DNA of 37,559 bases from a virus. This document shows, piece by piece, positions 1-6,452 of the stretch. The notes under the pieces are model-generated. The model was not told the DNA's origin and ran no database searches. It worked only from the letters and a program-made list of their open reading frames with translations. Numbering within the stretch: the stretch's first letter is position 1; each line of letters begins with the position of its first letter. The position numbers and the translations under genes were made by a program. The stretch is from positions 1 to 37,559 of the IMG/VR virus record IMGVR_UViG_3300042519_001602. One strand, given 5' to 3'.

Positions 1-127
1 CATTTATCAATATTTTTCGTTTTGGGGAACCCGTCGACTTTTACCGTCGCCGCGGAATGCCCGACCCCCTCCCCCCGGGGGCCCGGGCGGCCTGGTGTCT
101 GCCTTGTGTAACGGGGTAGGACATTGG
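1..127. repeat. 127-bp terminal direct repeat, left copy
   Basis: These bases are identical to the last 127 bases of the window. The copy begins at the complement of the large-terminase start codon and covers the GC-rich stretch upstream of it. The exact length of 127 equals a common maximal assembly k-mer, so the simplest reading is a circular contig with an assembly overlap. A true short direct terminal repeat, as in T7-like phages, is the alternative. Confidence 0.97.
113..125. repeat. 13-bp direct repeat ggggtaggacatt, copy 1
   Basis: Identical to 277-289 within the same gap. On the minus strand each copy contains ATGTCCTACCCC, so each could start a reading frame with Met-Ser-Tyr-Pro. 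Function unknown. Confidence 0.8.
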
Positions 128-159
128 GTCTGCCGAGGGGTGTTGACGTGCGTTTCGAT

Positions 160-175
160 CAATGTTTGCAGGGGT
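160..175 (-). repeat. 16-bp intergenic motif, copy before the terminase
   Basis: The 16 bases caatgtttgcaggggt match 11107-11122 exactly. Both copies have the same orientation relative to transcription, and each lies about 155-160 bp before the first gene of a transcription block (terminase here, lysozyme there). A shared activator or promoter element is an inference. Confidence 0.7.
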
Positions 176-229
176 TTGCTGCGTGTTTGAGCGTCGAAGT
201 GAATATAACTGCTATTGTAGGCATGAGTG

Positions 230-247
230 CTTGAAACAGGCCTAAAT
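230..247. repeat. 18-bp intergenic element with AGGCCT core, copy 1
   Basis: Matches the reverse complement of 12289-12306 at 17 of 18 positions. Both copies are in gene-free DNA and centre on the palindrome AGGCCT, as an operator might. Confidence 0.6.
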
Positions 248-276
248 ACGTGGTTTTCGATGGTGCTGCCGCGGTA

Positions 277-289
277 GGGGTAGGACATT
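277..289. repeat. 13-bp direct repeat ggggtaggacatt, copy 2
   Basis: Second copy, 164 bp from the first, just downstream of the TerS-like stop codon in transcription order. Confidence 0.8.
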
Positions 290-301
290 TTGGGCCACTA
301 C

Positions 302-922
302 CTAAACCAGGTCGGGCGTCTGCTCGTCGTTCACGGGGGTCACATCACGCTCTTTCAGGTCCTTCATGAGGTCGCGGTGGCTCACAGAGGCCGTCATGGC
401 GAGGTGGATGCTGGTGGGCTGGCCCTTGATGACCGCCAATTTGTCCGTGAGCACGCCCACGCTGATGGGTAAGGTACGATCGTCGATCAACATAATAGAG
501 GATTCAGCCAGTCGCTTGGTGCCCTTCCAGATCGCAACCTCCAGAAACCCAGTGACGTCCTTGCGCCATTCATCTTCGGTTTCGGGGTAATCCACCGGCA
601 CTTTGACCCCGCGGATCAGCTTAAACGCTGTATGCGGAGACAACCCAGTGGCTTCTGCGATCTTCTCCAACGACTTGTTCTCGATGATTCCTTCAACAAC
701 CGCATCGGCACGCTCTTGGGTTAGCTTGGAGTTAAAATGCTGACCCGGATGCTCGGATTTCATGTATCCAAGCTCTTGAGAGGCCTTCAGGACCTTCTCT
801 TTGACTCCTGCTGGGACGTTGGTTTTCCCGGAAAGCACTCTTTGGGCGTACTGATGGTTAACTCCAGCAGCAGCGCCCACATCTTTCAGACTCGGCCTCT
901 TCTTTGGCTTCTCATCCGGCAT
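302..922 (-). CDS. HTH DNA-binding protein, probable small terminase subunit (TerS-like)
   Basis: 206 residues from the ATG; a TTG nine bases upstream is also open. The N terminus (about 10-55) looks like a LacI-type helix-turn-helix, with SLKDVGAAAGVNHQYAQRVL followed by a short hinge-like segment. A second HTH-like segment lies near residues 80-105 (IAEATGLSPHTAFKLIRG). The C-terminal half has a helical stretch with LPISVGVLTDKLAVIKGQPT, a pattern I associate with small-terminase-like proteins next to terL. After circular closure it is the last gene before the large terminase. It overlaps the glycosyltransferase by 11 bases and has no good ribosome site. TerS is inferred from position and this segment; a transcriptional regulator is the alternative. 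Confidence 0.6.
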   Translation of the reverse strand: MPDEKPKKRPSLKDVGAAAGVNHQYAQRVLSGKTNVPAGVKEKVLKASQELGYMKSEHPGQHFNSKLTQERADAVVEGIIENKSLEKIAEATGLSPHTAFKLIRGVKVPVDYPETEDEWRKDVTGFLEVAIWKGTKRLAESSIMLIDDRTLPISVGVLTDKLAVIKGQPTSIHLAMTASVSHRDLMKDLKERDVTPVNDEQTPDLV

Positions 923-1730
923 AAGGCGCAAAGCTAAAGGGGAACTCTCCCCAGTGGTTGAGCTGTTTCTTGGGCTTCATGGAGTAGTGCTTCACTCCGG
1001 CCAGGGTCATCCTGACTGCAGCGGCGTAATCCTCACTGAGATACTCGAGTTTGCCGGGCATGGATTCCATGGCCAGGGGCATCCACAGGGTCGGGAAGCG
1101 CTCGACGCGCACGTCCTCGCACCAGTCGATCCTGTATGGGTTCTGCACTCCTGACCCTTCCAGCGCTTCAAGCGTTGCCAGAAGGCATTTACGGGGGATT
1201 GCGAGGCATCCCGATGCGAACATGGTGATGGGCACCAGCTCGGAGGCGCACTCAGCGTCATTGACCTGGTGCTTAAGGGCCTGCAGGTGCTCTACCTTCG
1301 GGCGTAGGGCCGGCCTGGCGGGCAGTGAGCGGCAGGAGTAGGGGATGCAGACGGTTGCCTGGTGTTCATGGGCCAGCTCGGCCATGCGGATGACATCGGC
1401 CGCGGTGAACTCAATGTCGTGGTCGAGCTGGATCCAGACGTCCTTGCCTGAGTCGAGAAACCACTTGGTTGCGCGGCAACGGCTGCGGCTGATGAGGGCA
1501 TCCTCCCGGATGGTGCGCAGATCGGTCTGCCTGTCGCTGCGGGCGAACGTGGCCGTCAGATCGACCCAGGACATCATGCACGCTGCACTAATGCCACCGT
1601 AGGCGTACAGCGAGACATGGATGGAAGGCCTGGTGCCTGCCTGGGTTATGCCTTGCACCTTACTGGTCGGCTGCGGTGCGTAAATGAATGGATCTTCCAT
1701 CTGTGGGGATTCTGCCTTGTTTGCGGTCAT
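912..1730 (-). CDS. Glycosyltransferase-like protein (GT-A fold)
   Basis: 272 residues. The segment EDALISRSRCRATKWFL followed by DVWIQLDHDIEF has the usual GT-A layout: an Arg-rich helix, then a DxD-type metal/nucleotide-sugar site (Asp103-His104-Asp105). A later SED near residue 233 may be part of the acceptor or catalytic region. It starts in a 4-nt ATGA overlap with the preceding HTH gene, so it is probably translationally coupled. It lies among replication and packaging genes, not near the tail fibres. Possible roles are modification of phage DNA, virion proteins or host surface; the substrate cannot be read from the sequence. Confidence 0.75.
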   Translation of the reverse strand: MTANKAESPQMEDPFIYAPQPTSKVQGITQAGTRPSIHVSLYAYGGISAACMMSWVDLTATFARSDRQTDLRTIREDALISRSRCRATKWFLDSGKDVWIQLDHDIEFTAADVIRMAELAHEHQATVCIPYSCRSLPARPALRPKVEHLQALKHQVNDAECASELVPITMFASGCLAIPRKCLLATLEALEGSGVQNPYRIDWCEDVRVERFPTLWMPLAMESMPGKLEYLSEDYAAAVRMTLAGVKHYSMKPKKQLNHWGEFPFSFAPYAG

Positions 1731-2053
1731 GGTTCAATGTCCTTCCGTTGGCTTGCGAGGTAGAGCTCATGGCCTTTGGTGATGAGGTAGACCACGCTGC
1801 CTCGGGGCACCTGACAGGCCGTGGCTACGTCGTTCAGTGACAGGCCGCGGTCCCGCAGGTCGTAGGCCTTGCGAGCCAGGTCGGGTGTGTGCCTCTGCTC
1901 AGTGACTTCGGGCTCATCCTGCATCACCGGGTCCGGCGTGCCGTCCTCCTTGAACGCCATGCCCTTGGGATACGATAGCCAGCCACGCTGCACGCCTATC
2001 TTCACAAGATACGGTGCCTCTGATAGTAGTTTCGTTGTGTTTGTTACTGTCAT
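1727..2053 (-). CDS. Small HTH protein, paralogue of the protein at 9799-10026
   Basis: 108 residues. The start is set by an ATGA overlap with the zinc-ribbon gene upstream, although the frame is open further. The N-terminal part contains KIGVQRGWLSYPKG. The C-terminal part has a helix-turn-helix-like segment (AYDLRDRGLSLNDVATACQV) near residues 64-95. The same two-part plan, GW-hydrophobic-S-aromatic-P then an HTH with a conserved A-Y-x-L-x-x-x-G, occurs in the protein at 9799-10026. A DNA-binding role is inferred; target unknown. Confidence 0.7.
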   Translation of the reverse strand: MTVTNTTKLLSEAPYLVKIGVQRGWLSYPKGMAFKEDGTPDPVMQDEPEVTEQRHTPDLARKAYDLRDRGLSLNDVATACQVPRGSVVYLITKGHELYLASQRKDIEP

Positions 2054-2457
2054 AACAGTGAGATGTCTAATGGTGTTGCGGGCAAGTTCTGCCTCCCCTT
2101 GCCGCTTTTGTCTCCTATAAGCTGAAATATGCGTTGTCTGTGTGCCTTGCCACTGGCGCCGGGGTGGATAACGCAACCAAACCTCCCGTCTGCCTGGACA
2201 ACGAGGTGATTACGCTGCTTGTCCCCACCTAACTCGGCACAGGCTGGGCATTGCCCGACCATTTTCGAGCCAATTTTGCGCAGGCCTGCCACTGTCAAGC
2301 GGTGTCTAGTGTTTGGGACGGGAGGGACGGCATTTCCGAACTCCATTCCTACCTTGGAGCAGCTTATACCCACTTTTACACTTCTTGCACCGAGTTGAGA
2401 AGTGCCGTCCCCCGTCCCAAACGCTTGACAACGCTTGACAGATCCAGTGGTTTTCAT
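2050..2457 (-). CDS. Zinc-ribbon protein related to primase CHC2-type zinc-binding domains
   Basis: 135 residues from an ATGA overlap with the prim-pol/helicase gene. Residues 66-115 have a primase-type zinc ribbon: Cys70-x2-Cys73, then a beta hairpin (HLVVQADGRFGC) with Cys95-x2-His98 and a following H-R-x-R-I-F helix. This is the split zinc-binding half of a primase, next to its catalytic partner. The first ~40 codons coincide with a long inverted repeat and have little protein character. An internal ATG at 2346, preceded by AAGG-TAGGA, is an alternative start that would give 98 residues. Confidence 0.75.
   Translation of the reverse strand: MKTTGSVKRCQAFGTGDGTSQLGARSVKVGISCSKVGMEFGNAVPPVPNTRHRLTVAGLRKIGSKMVGQCPACAELGGDKQRNHLVVQADGRFGCVIHPGASGKAHRQRIFQLIGDKSGKGRQNLPATPLDISLL
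2292..2441. repeat. Long inverted repeat with 9-bp iterons (replication origin candidate)
   Basis: The arm 2292-2332 is the near-perfect reverse complement of 2403-2441: two exact 10-bp blocks at each end of a 30-bp stretch, 7 of 10 between them, and a 2-base insertion. Weaker pairing continues inward over another 11 bp, leaving a loop near 2344-2391. The 9-mer cgcttgaca occurs twice in tandem at 2422-2430 and 2432-2440 and once inverted at 2293-2301. Its place inside the primase zinc-ribbon gene, beside the helicase-primase, suggests an origin; this is inference. Confidence 0.75.
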
Positions 2458-4424
2458 GCGGTCAAGGTTACTTTCATGTAGCCTCGGGACTGTTGTTGCT
2501 GACCGTCGCTACGGTGAATGTGGTTCGACGGGATGGCCTGGTGTATCTCCAGCATCAGTTCAGCGGCACGTTTCTGGAAACGCTTCTCCGGTTCCGGCCC
2601 CCATTCCTTGTTGTTACACATCGTCATGTAAGCACTATATAACTCCTCCGTAGTGATACAATCCGACGACATACTGCTTCCTCTAACATGATTAACAACA
2701 AAGTATCTAACACTGTCGCTCTCGCTCAACAGATTATCAATCATGCCGCGCTGCCTCTCGGTAACCGGGAACGGCCTGCCGGCCTGCATGACCCGGCACA
2801 AATCCTCCGCGCCCTCCAGAAACCAGTTCAATATCCCACTACCTTCCCGCTCAATCATCACATCGTGGTAATTCGGTATAACCTTCTCGGGCTTGGGCTG
2901 GCTGAAGTCGAGCAGCAGCAACCGCCTGCTCCACGCTCCCAAGTCTCCCTGCACATTCACCTTCAGCCGACTGTTCGCAGTCACAATCACGTTCCAGTCG
3001 CCCACCACCGCTTTCGCCCCGCTCTTCCCCTTAAACTCCACGCTCAACCTGTCGCCGCCCGTCAGCGCCTTGAGCTGCTGGCTCTCCTCGCAGGACAGGA
3101 AGTCCGGCGGCACGTCGCTGCCGATCAGCAGTGTCCGGTCATGGAAGTTGGCCAATTCAAACCTACTCCCCAGGTGCGCGGTCCTCAGCTCGCTGCAGTT
3201 CTCATCACCCACCAACCGCCGCACCAATCCGGCCACCGTGCTCTTCCCGCCGCCACCGGTTCCCGTCAGCAGCAGTATGACCTGCGGCCTGTTCCTCTGC
3301 AGCAGCGCCAGGCCGCCCCAACGCTGCAGCAGCATCTGGTCATCCTTCTCGGGCAGTGCATGATCCAGGAAGGCCTGCCACATCAGGCTGTGCGCACCCT
3401 GGACATAACGCACCGGCGTCTGGTTCCGGCTCATCCACTCCGGGCCGAACCCGTGCATCTCATACGGCGCAGCCCGTAGGTCCACCATGACATTGGAGCA
3501 GTGGACTACGCTATCGGGCCTCGAGAACGGATTGCGCTCGACCTGCAGCCGCCCGATCAGATCCACCACCTGATCCGCGAAACTCGCTGTGAGCCTCGTC
3601 AGCAGCGCCGGCAGCCTCGGGTCCTCCGTAGAGGCCACCTGGTCCAACAGAACGCGCCTGGCGGTCTCCAGGGCCTTCTGCGCCATCTCCTCGCGGCTCA
3701 TGCTCATCCAGATCCCGCGGTCCCCATGATACCAGTAGTGCATCCCGGTGACCGCATCGAAGAGGAACCGCTCCTTATGCGCCATGTAGGCCGCGAAGAA
3801 CGGCGCCTGCAGATTGCCCGTGCCGCTCCTGCCGAACGTCCAAGGCACGCCATGCTGCCTAATCAACTGCGCGATCTCATCCCGACTGCCCGGCGCCGGC
3901 CAGCCCTCGGGCCAGCGTATCTGGCTGAACTCCAAGGCCACCGGCGGCCTGTCCACCAGCACGCTATACTCGCACCCGCTCGGATGCAGTCCCTTGACCG
4001 TGCTCAGGTTCCCGGTACTCCGCCACTCGTACAACGGCTTGCCCAGCAACCGATCACCGACCTGTATCATCTCGGTCGTGCTCCGCTCCGCGCATGGCCC
4101 CGGGTACTTGCCCGTGACCCGCACACCAATCTGCGCCCCCCGTTTGCCCTTCCACCGCGCACTTCCCTGCAGCACCGGGTTCACCCTCAGGAAGGCCTCC
4201 AAACTCCCATCATCATCGAAGTCAATGGCGCACAGCCCCCCAGAAAACTCCCCGAGCCTCACAGCCACGTTGCCGTGCTCCAACATCACCCTGTACACGT
4301 CCCGCTTGGTGCTCTCCATGGTCTCCTGGGTGTACTTGACCATCGGAATCTTGGTCCCCGGGCTCTGCGGCACTAGGAACAGCGGCGTGCCCAGCCAGCC
4401 CTCGATCTCTTGCGTCGTCATCAT
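2454..4424 (-). CDS. Primase-polymerase / SF3 helicase, replicative
   Basis: 656 residues. The N-terminal prim-pol-like domain shows the catalytic pair in LCAIDFDDDG (Asp68, Asp70) and a later basic/His segment VKGLHPSGCEY (143-153), as in AEP primases. The C-terminal half is a D5-like superfamily 3 helicase: Walker A GTGGGGKS at 388-395, Walker B region TLLIGSDV near 431-438, and a sensor Asn in WNVIVTANSRL. It should unwind and prime phage DNA. It is linked by ATGA overlaps to the Pif1-like helicase upstream and the zinc ribbon downstream, so the three probably form one replication unit. No polymerase A or B domain is present. Confidence 0.9.
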   Translation of the reverse strand: MMTTQEIEGWLGTPLFLVPQSPGTKIPMVKYTQETMESTKRDVYRVMLEHGNVAVRLGEFSGGLCAIDFDDDGSLEAFLRVNPVLQGSARWKGKRGAQIGVRVTGKYPGPCAERSTTEMIQVGDRLLGKPLYEWRSTGNLSTVKGLHPSGCEYSVLVDRPPVALEFSQIRWPEGWPAPGSRDEIAQLIRQHGVPWTFGRSGTGNLQAPFFAAYMAHKERFLFDAVTGMHYWYHGDRGIWMSMSREEMAQKALETARRVLLDQVASTEDPRLPALLTRLTASFADQVVDLIGRLQVERNPFSRPDSVVHCSNVMVDLRAAPYEMHGFGPEWMSRNQTPVRYVQGAHSLMWQAFLDHALPEKDDQMLLQRWGGLALLQRNRPQVILLLTGTGGGGKSTVAGLVRRLVGDENCSELRTAHLGSRFELANFHDRTLLIGSDVPPDFLSCEESQQLKALTGGDRLSVEFKGKSGAKAVVGDWNVIVTANSRLKVNVQGDLGAWSRRLLLLDFSQPKPEKVIPNYHDVMIEREGSGILNWFLEGAEDLCRVMQAGRPFPVTERQRGMIDNLLSESDSVRYFVVNHVRGSSMSSDCITTEELYSAYMTMCNNKEWGPEPEKRFQKRAAELMLEIHQAIPSNHIHRSDGQQQQSRGYMKVTLTA

Positions 4425-5689
4425 ACCTCTTCGCGCCTTTCAAACCGCAACGCCTCCTCTGATATAAACCATCCTTTCGGCCACTCGGTCAGGTAGATCC
4501 CGCCCAGCGTCCGCACCCGGCTCAGGGCCACATAGGCCTGCCCTGGCTCCCGGGCCGCCCTGATATCAATCCTTGCGGCATCCAGGGTCAGTCCCTGCGC
4601 CCGGTGTATGGTCATCGCGTAAGCCAATCGGAGCGGGTATTGTTGGACGGTCACCCCCAAACTCTCAAAGAACCATTTGCGCCGACCCAGTGAAATCTTC
4701 TCACCGCGGCTCTCGACCACGATGTCGCTGCCTCGGAACTCAACCACCCGGCCCACCTGCCCATTGTAGAAGCCCTGCTCCGCATCATTAGCGGTGAACA
4801 TGACCGCAGCCCCGGGCTTCAACTGCAGCACCCGCGGCGTGCTCATGTTCTTGGTGGCGAACTCCACCGCCTGGTCAACGCCCTTCACCTCGGCATCGAA
4901 CACGGCAATCGGGCCATCAATTGAGCTCAATCGGTAGTTGTTCCACTTGTCCACCTGCACGTTGTGCGTCATCAGCCGGGTGATGTGCTCCGGCGGGTTC
5001 ATCCTGAGCGCACTCCGCAGCAACTGGTTATCCCGCGGCTTCATCCTGCCCACGCGGAACCCGCTCAACATCTCGATGAAAGGCAGATCATTCTGCCGCC
5101 GCACCTTCTCGAGCTTGATCGTCTTGAAGTCGGCTTCCTCCCAGGCCTTGCTCAGGAACGCCCAGTCGTAGGGCTTGCTCTGATCGGTCCTGACCGGCGG
5201 CAACTGCAGGAAGTCACCCAGGAAGATCACCTGTAACCCACCGAAAGGCCGGCTGTCTTCTCTGATCCGCTTCACCCAGAAGTTTAGGAAGTCGAGGTGC
5301 CGGCCTGCCATCATGCTGATCTCATCGACCACCAGGACTTCGGTGCTCCGCACCCGCTTACGGGCGCCATGAATCGAAGGCTGCTCCTCCAGCCGCTCGG
5401 CAGCCCCCTCGAAGTCCTCGCCATCCTGCGGCCCCAACTGCATCCCGCACCAGCGGTGCACGGTGGTCCCGCCCACATTCAGTGCGGCGATGCCTGTCGG
5501 GGCCGTGATGGCCACATCCCGGACTCCTTCCACTCTGCTCAGGAACTCCCGCAGCAGCGTGGACTTGCCGGTGCCCGCCTGCCCTGTGAGGAAGACGTTC
5601 CCAAAGGATTTTGCCCAGACCATGAAACGGTCCTCGGGCGTCGGATCGAAGTCGTCCTCGATCACATGGACAGACGGGCTGGCAATCAT
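4421..5689 (-). CDS. Pif1/RecD2-like SF1B DNA helicase
   Basis: 422 residues with a complete set of SF1 motifs: motif I GQAGTGKST (36-44), motif Ia TAPTGIAAL, motif II VVDEIS (Asp122-Glu123), motif III GDFLQLPPV (158-166), motif V MTIHRAQGLTLD and motif VI YVALSRV near the C terminus. This is the core of Pif1-family 5'-3' helicases, close to the usual minimal length, without an added nuclease domain. It probably assists fork progression or recombination. The stop overlaps the next start as ATGA, and the exonuclease gene ends 4 bp upstream. Confidence 0.92.
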   Translation of the reverse strand: MIASPSVHVIEDDFDPTPEDRFMVWAKSFGNVFLTGQAGTGKSTLLREFLSRVEGVRDVAITAPTGIAALNVGGTTVHRWCGMQLGPQDGEDFEGAAERLEEQPSIHGARKRVRSTEVLVVDEISMMAGRHLDFLNFWVKRIREDSRPFGGLQVIFLGDFLQLPPVRTDQSKPYDWAFLSKAWEEADFKTIKLEKVRRQNDLPFIEMLSGFRVGRMKPRDNQLLRSALRMNPPEHITRLMTHNVQVDKWNNYRLSSIDGPIAVFDAEVKGVDQAVEFATKNMSTPRVLQLKPGAAVMFTANDAEQGFYNGQVGRVVEFRGSDIVVESRGEKISLGRRKWFFESLGVTVQQYPLRLAYAMTIHRAQGLTLDAARIDIRAAREPGQAYVALSRVRTLGGIYLTEWPKGWFISEEALRFERREEV

Positions 5690-5693
5690 TGGA

Positions 5694-6356
5694 TCAGTAG
5701 GTAGGGATCAGAATGTCGGCCACCTTCTGCGTCAGCTGCACGTCCCTCAGGCAGTAGTCGATTGCTGCCTGGCGATCGGTCCTGAACAGCTCGTGGAAGT
5801 GCGCCCCGTTGCCGGCCTTGTCGCCCAGCCCGAGGTGCCTGGATATCGCAGCCAAACTCCCATGCGCCCGGCTGTCGCCGAGCTGCCACACCTCGCGCAA
5901 ATCCACAATCAGGTCGGTCCAATAGCGCCCATTGCGCATCCAATAGGGCACCGTGATCCGGTGCTTCCAGCTCCGCTTGAACAAAAACGGCAGGTCGAAC
6001 GGCTTCACATTGAACCCGATCATCTGCGGCTTGCGCTCGAAGCTGTCGAGCATTGCCCAGAACTGCAGCAGCATGGCCTTCTCGCCATCTGCATCGGAGC
6101 AGAGCACCGCGGGCTGCTCATGCTCGACACGGTATCCGATGGCCAGCACCTGGCCGCTGAGGGCATCCAGGGCTGCGTTTCGGATGTAGTCGCTGGCGTG
6201 GTTCTCCTCGGCTGTCCTGATTTTCTCGGCGATCAGGTCCGGGTTCTTGATGTTACCCAGCTTGACCTGGCTCGGGTCAAACGGGGGGATGACCAACTCC
6301 CCAGGAGGAAGCGGTCCAGTCTCGATGTCGAAGTAAATACGTGGGTTTGCTGGCAT
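5694..6356 (-). CDS. Stand-alone DEDDy 3'-5' exonuclease (PolB-like proofreading domain)
   Basis: 220 residues matching a proofreading exonuclease without a polymerase. Exo I is YFDIETG (Asp10, Glu12), Exo II is IGFNVKPFDLPFL (Asn116, Asp121) and Exo III is YCLRD (Tyr201, Asp205), which makes it the DEDDy type. The family is predicted to remove 3' ends from DNA. No polymerase gene is found in the genome, so it may proofread in trans for the host polymerase, trim recombination ends or degrade host DNA. There is no clear ribosome site; the leader is AT-rich with a CTTTTTCATACT run before the ATG. Confidence 0.88.
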   Translation of the reverse strand: MPANPRIYFDIETGPLPPGELVIPPFDPSQVKLGNIKNPDLIAEKIRTAEENHASDYIRNAALDALSGQVLAIGYRVEHEQPAVLCSDADGEKAMLLQFWAMLDSFERKPQMIGFNVKPFDLPFLFKRSWKHRITVPYWMRNGRYWTDLIVDLREVWQLGDSRAHGSLAAISRHLGLGDKAGNGAHFHELFRTDRQAAIDYCLRDVQLTQKVADILIPTY

Positions 6357-6452
6357 AGTATGAAAAAGTTTAATGTGCGTTTGTCAGCGGATGCGCACCC
6401 CCCGCTTGTTGTCCATGAGTCCCCGACAGCAACAGGCTGCCCGGGAAAGTTG
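6357..6452 (-). other. Short gene-free gap between exonuclease and sigma/alpha-like regulator
   Basis: 96 bp with one clear hairpin and an AT-rich leader just before the exonuclease start. I see no convincing promoter boxes. It is the only sizeable gap within the replication arm below the 4-nt overlap chain, so it could hold a secondary promoter. Confidence 0.5.
6421..6445. other. Hairpin, 10-bp stem with 5-nt loop
   Basis: ccccgacagc pairs with gctgcccggg around the loop aacag, with one mismatch and one G-T pair. No T-run follows on the minus strand, so a classical terminator is not supported. It may be a processing or attenuating structure. Confidence 0.5.

Larger units (their letters stand above)
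4..301 (-). promoter_or_regulatory. Large gene-free region before the terminase (candidate late promoter / packaging region)
   Basis: About 300 bp lie between the TerS-like gene and the large terminase once the ends are joined. Visible structure includes a 13-bp direct repeat ggggtaggacatt (113-125 and 277-289), a 16-bp motif caatgtttgcaggggt (160-175) shared with the other main gap, an 18-bp element (230-247) shared in opposite orientation with 12289-12306, and a G/C-only self-complementary run at 71-90. A 93-codon frame (288 to 7) spans it, but its proline/glycine/arginine-rich end and lack of a ribosome site make coding doubtful. No clear -35/-10 pair was found. The role as promoter or packaging site is inferred from position. 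Confidence 0.5.

Noticed and set aside
41-124. 27-codon frame starting at the second ATGTCCTACCCC copy
   Set aside because: Very short, Arg/Gly-rich, and overlaps the other doubtful frame; only the shared MSYP start is notable.
7-288. 93-codon minus-strand frame in the pre-terminase gap
   Set aside because: It fits the gap and ends 3 bp before the terminase start, but has no ribosome site, no recognisable motif and a translated GC palindrome at its end. I treat the region as regulatory.
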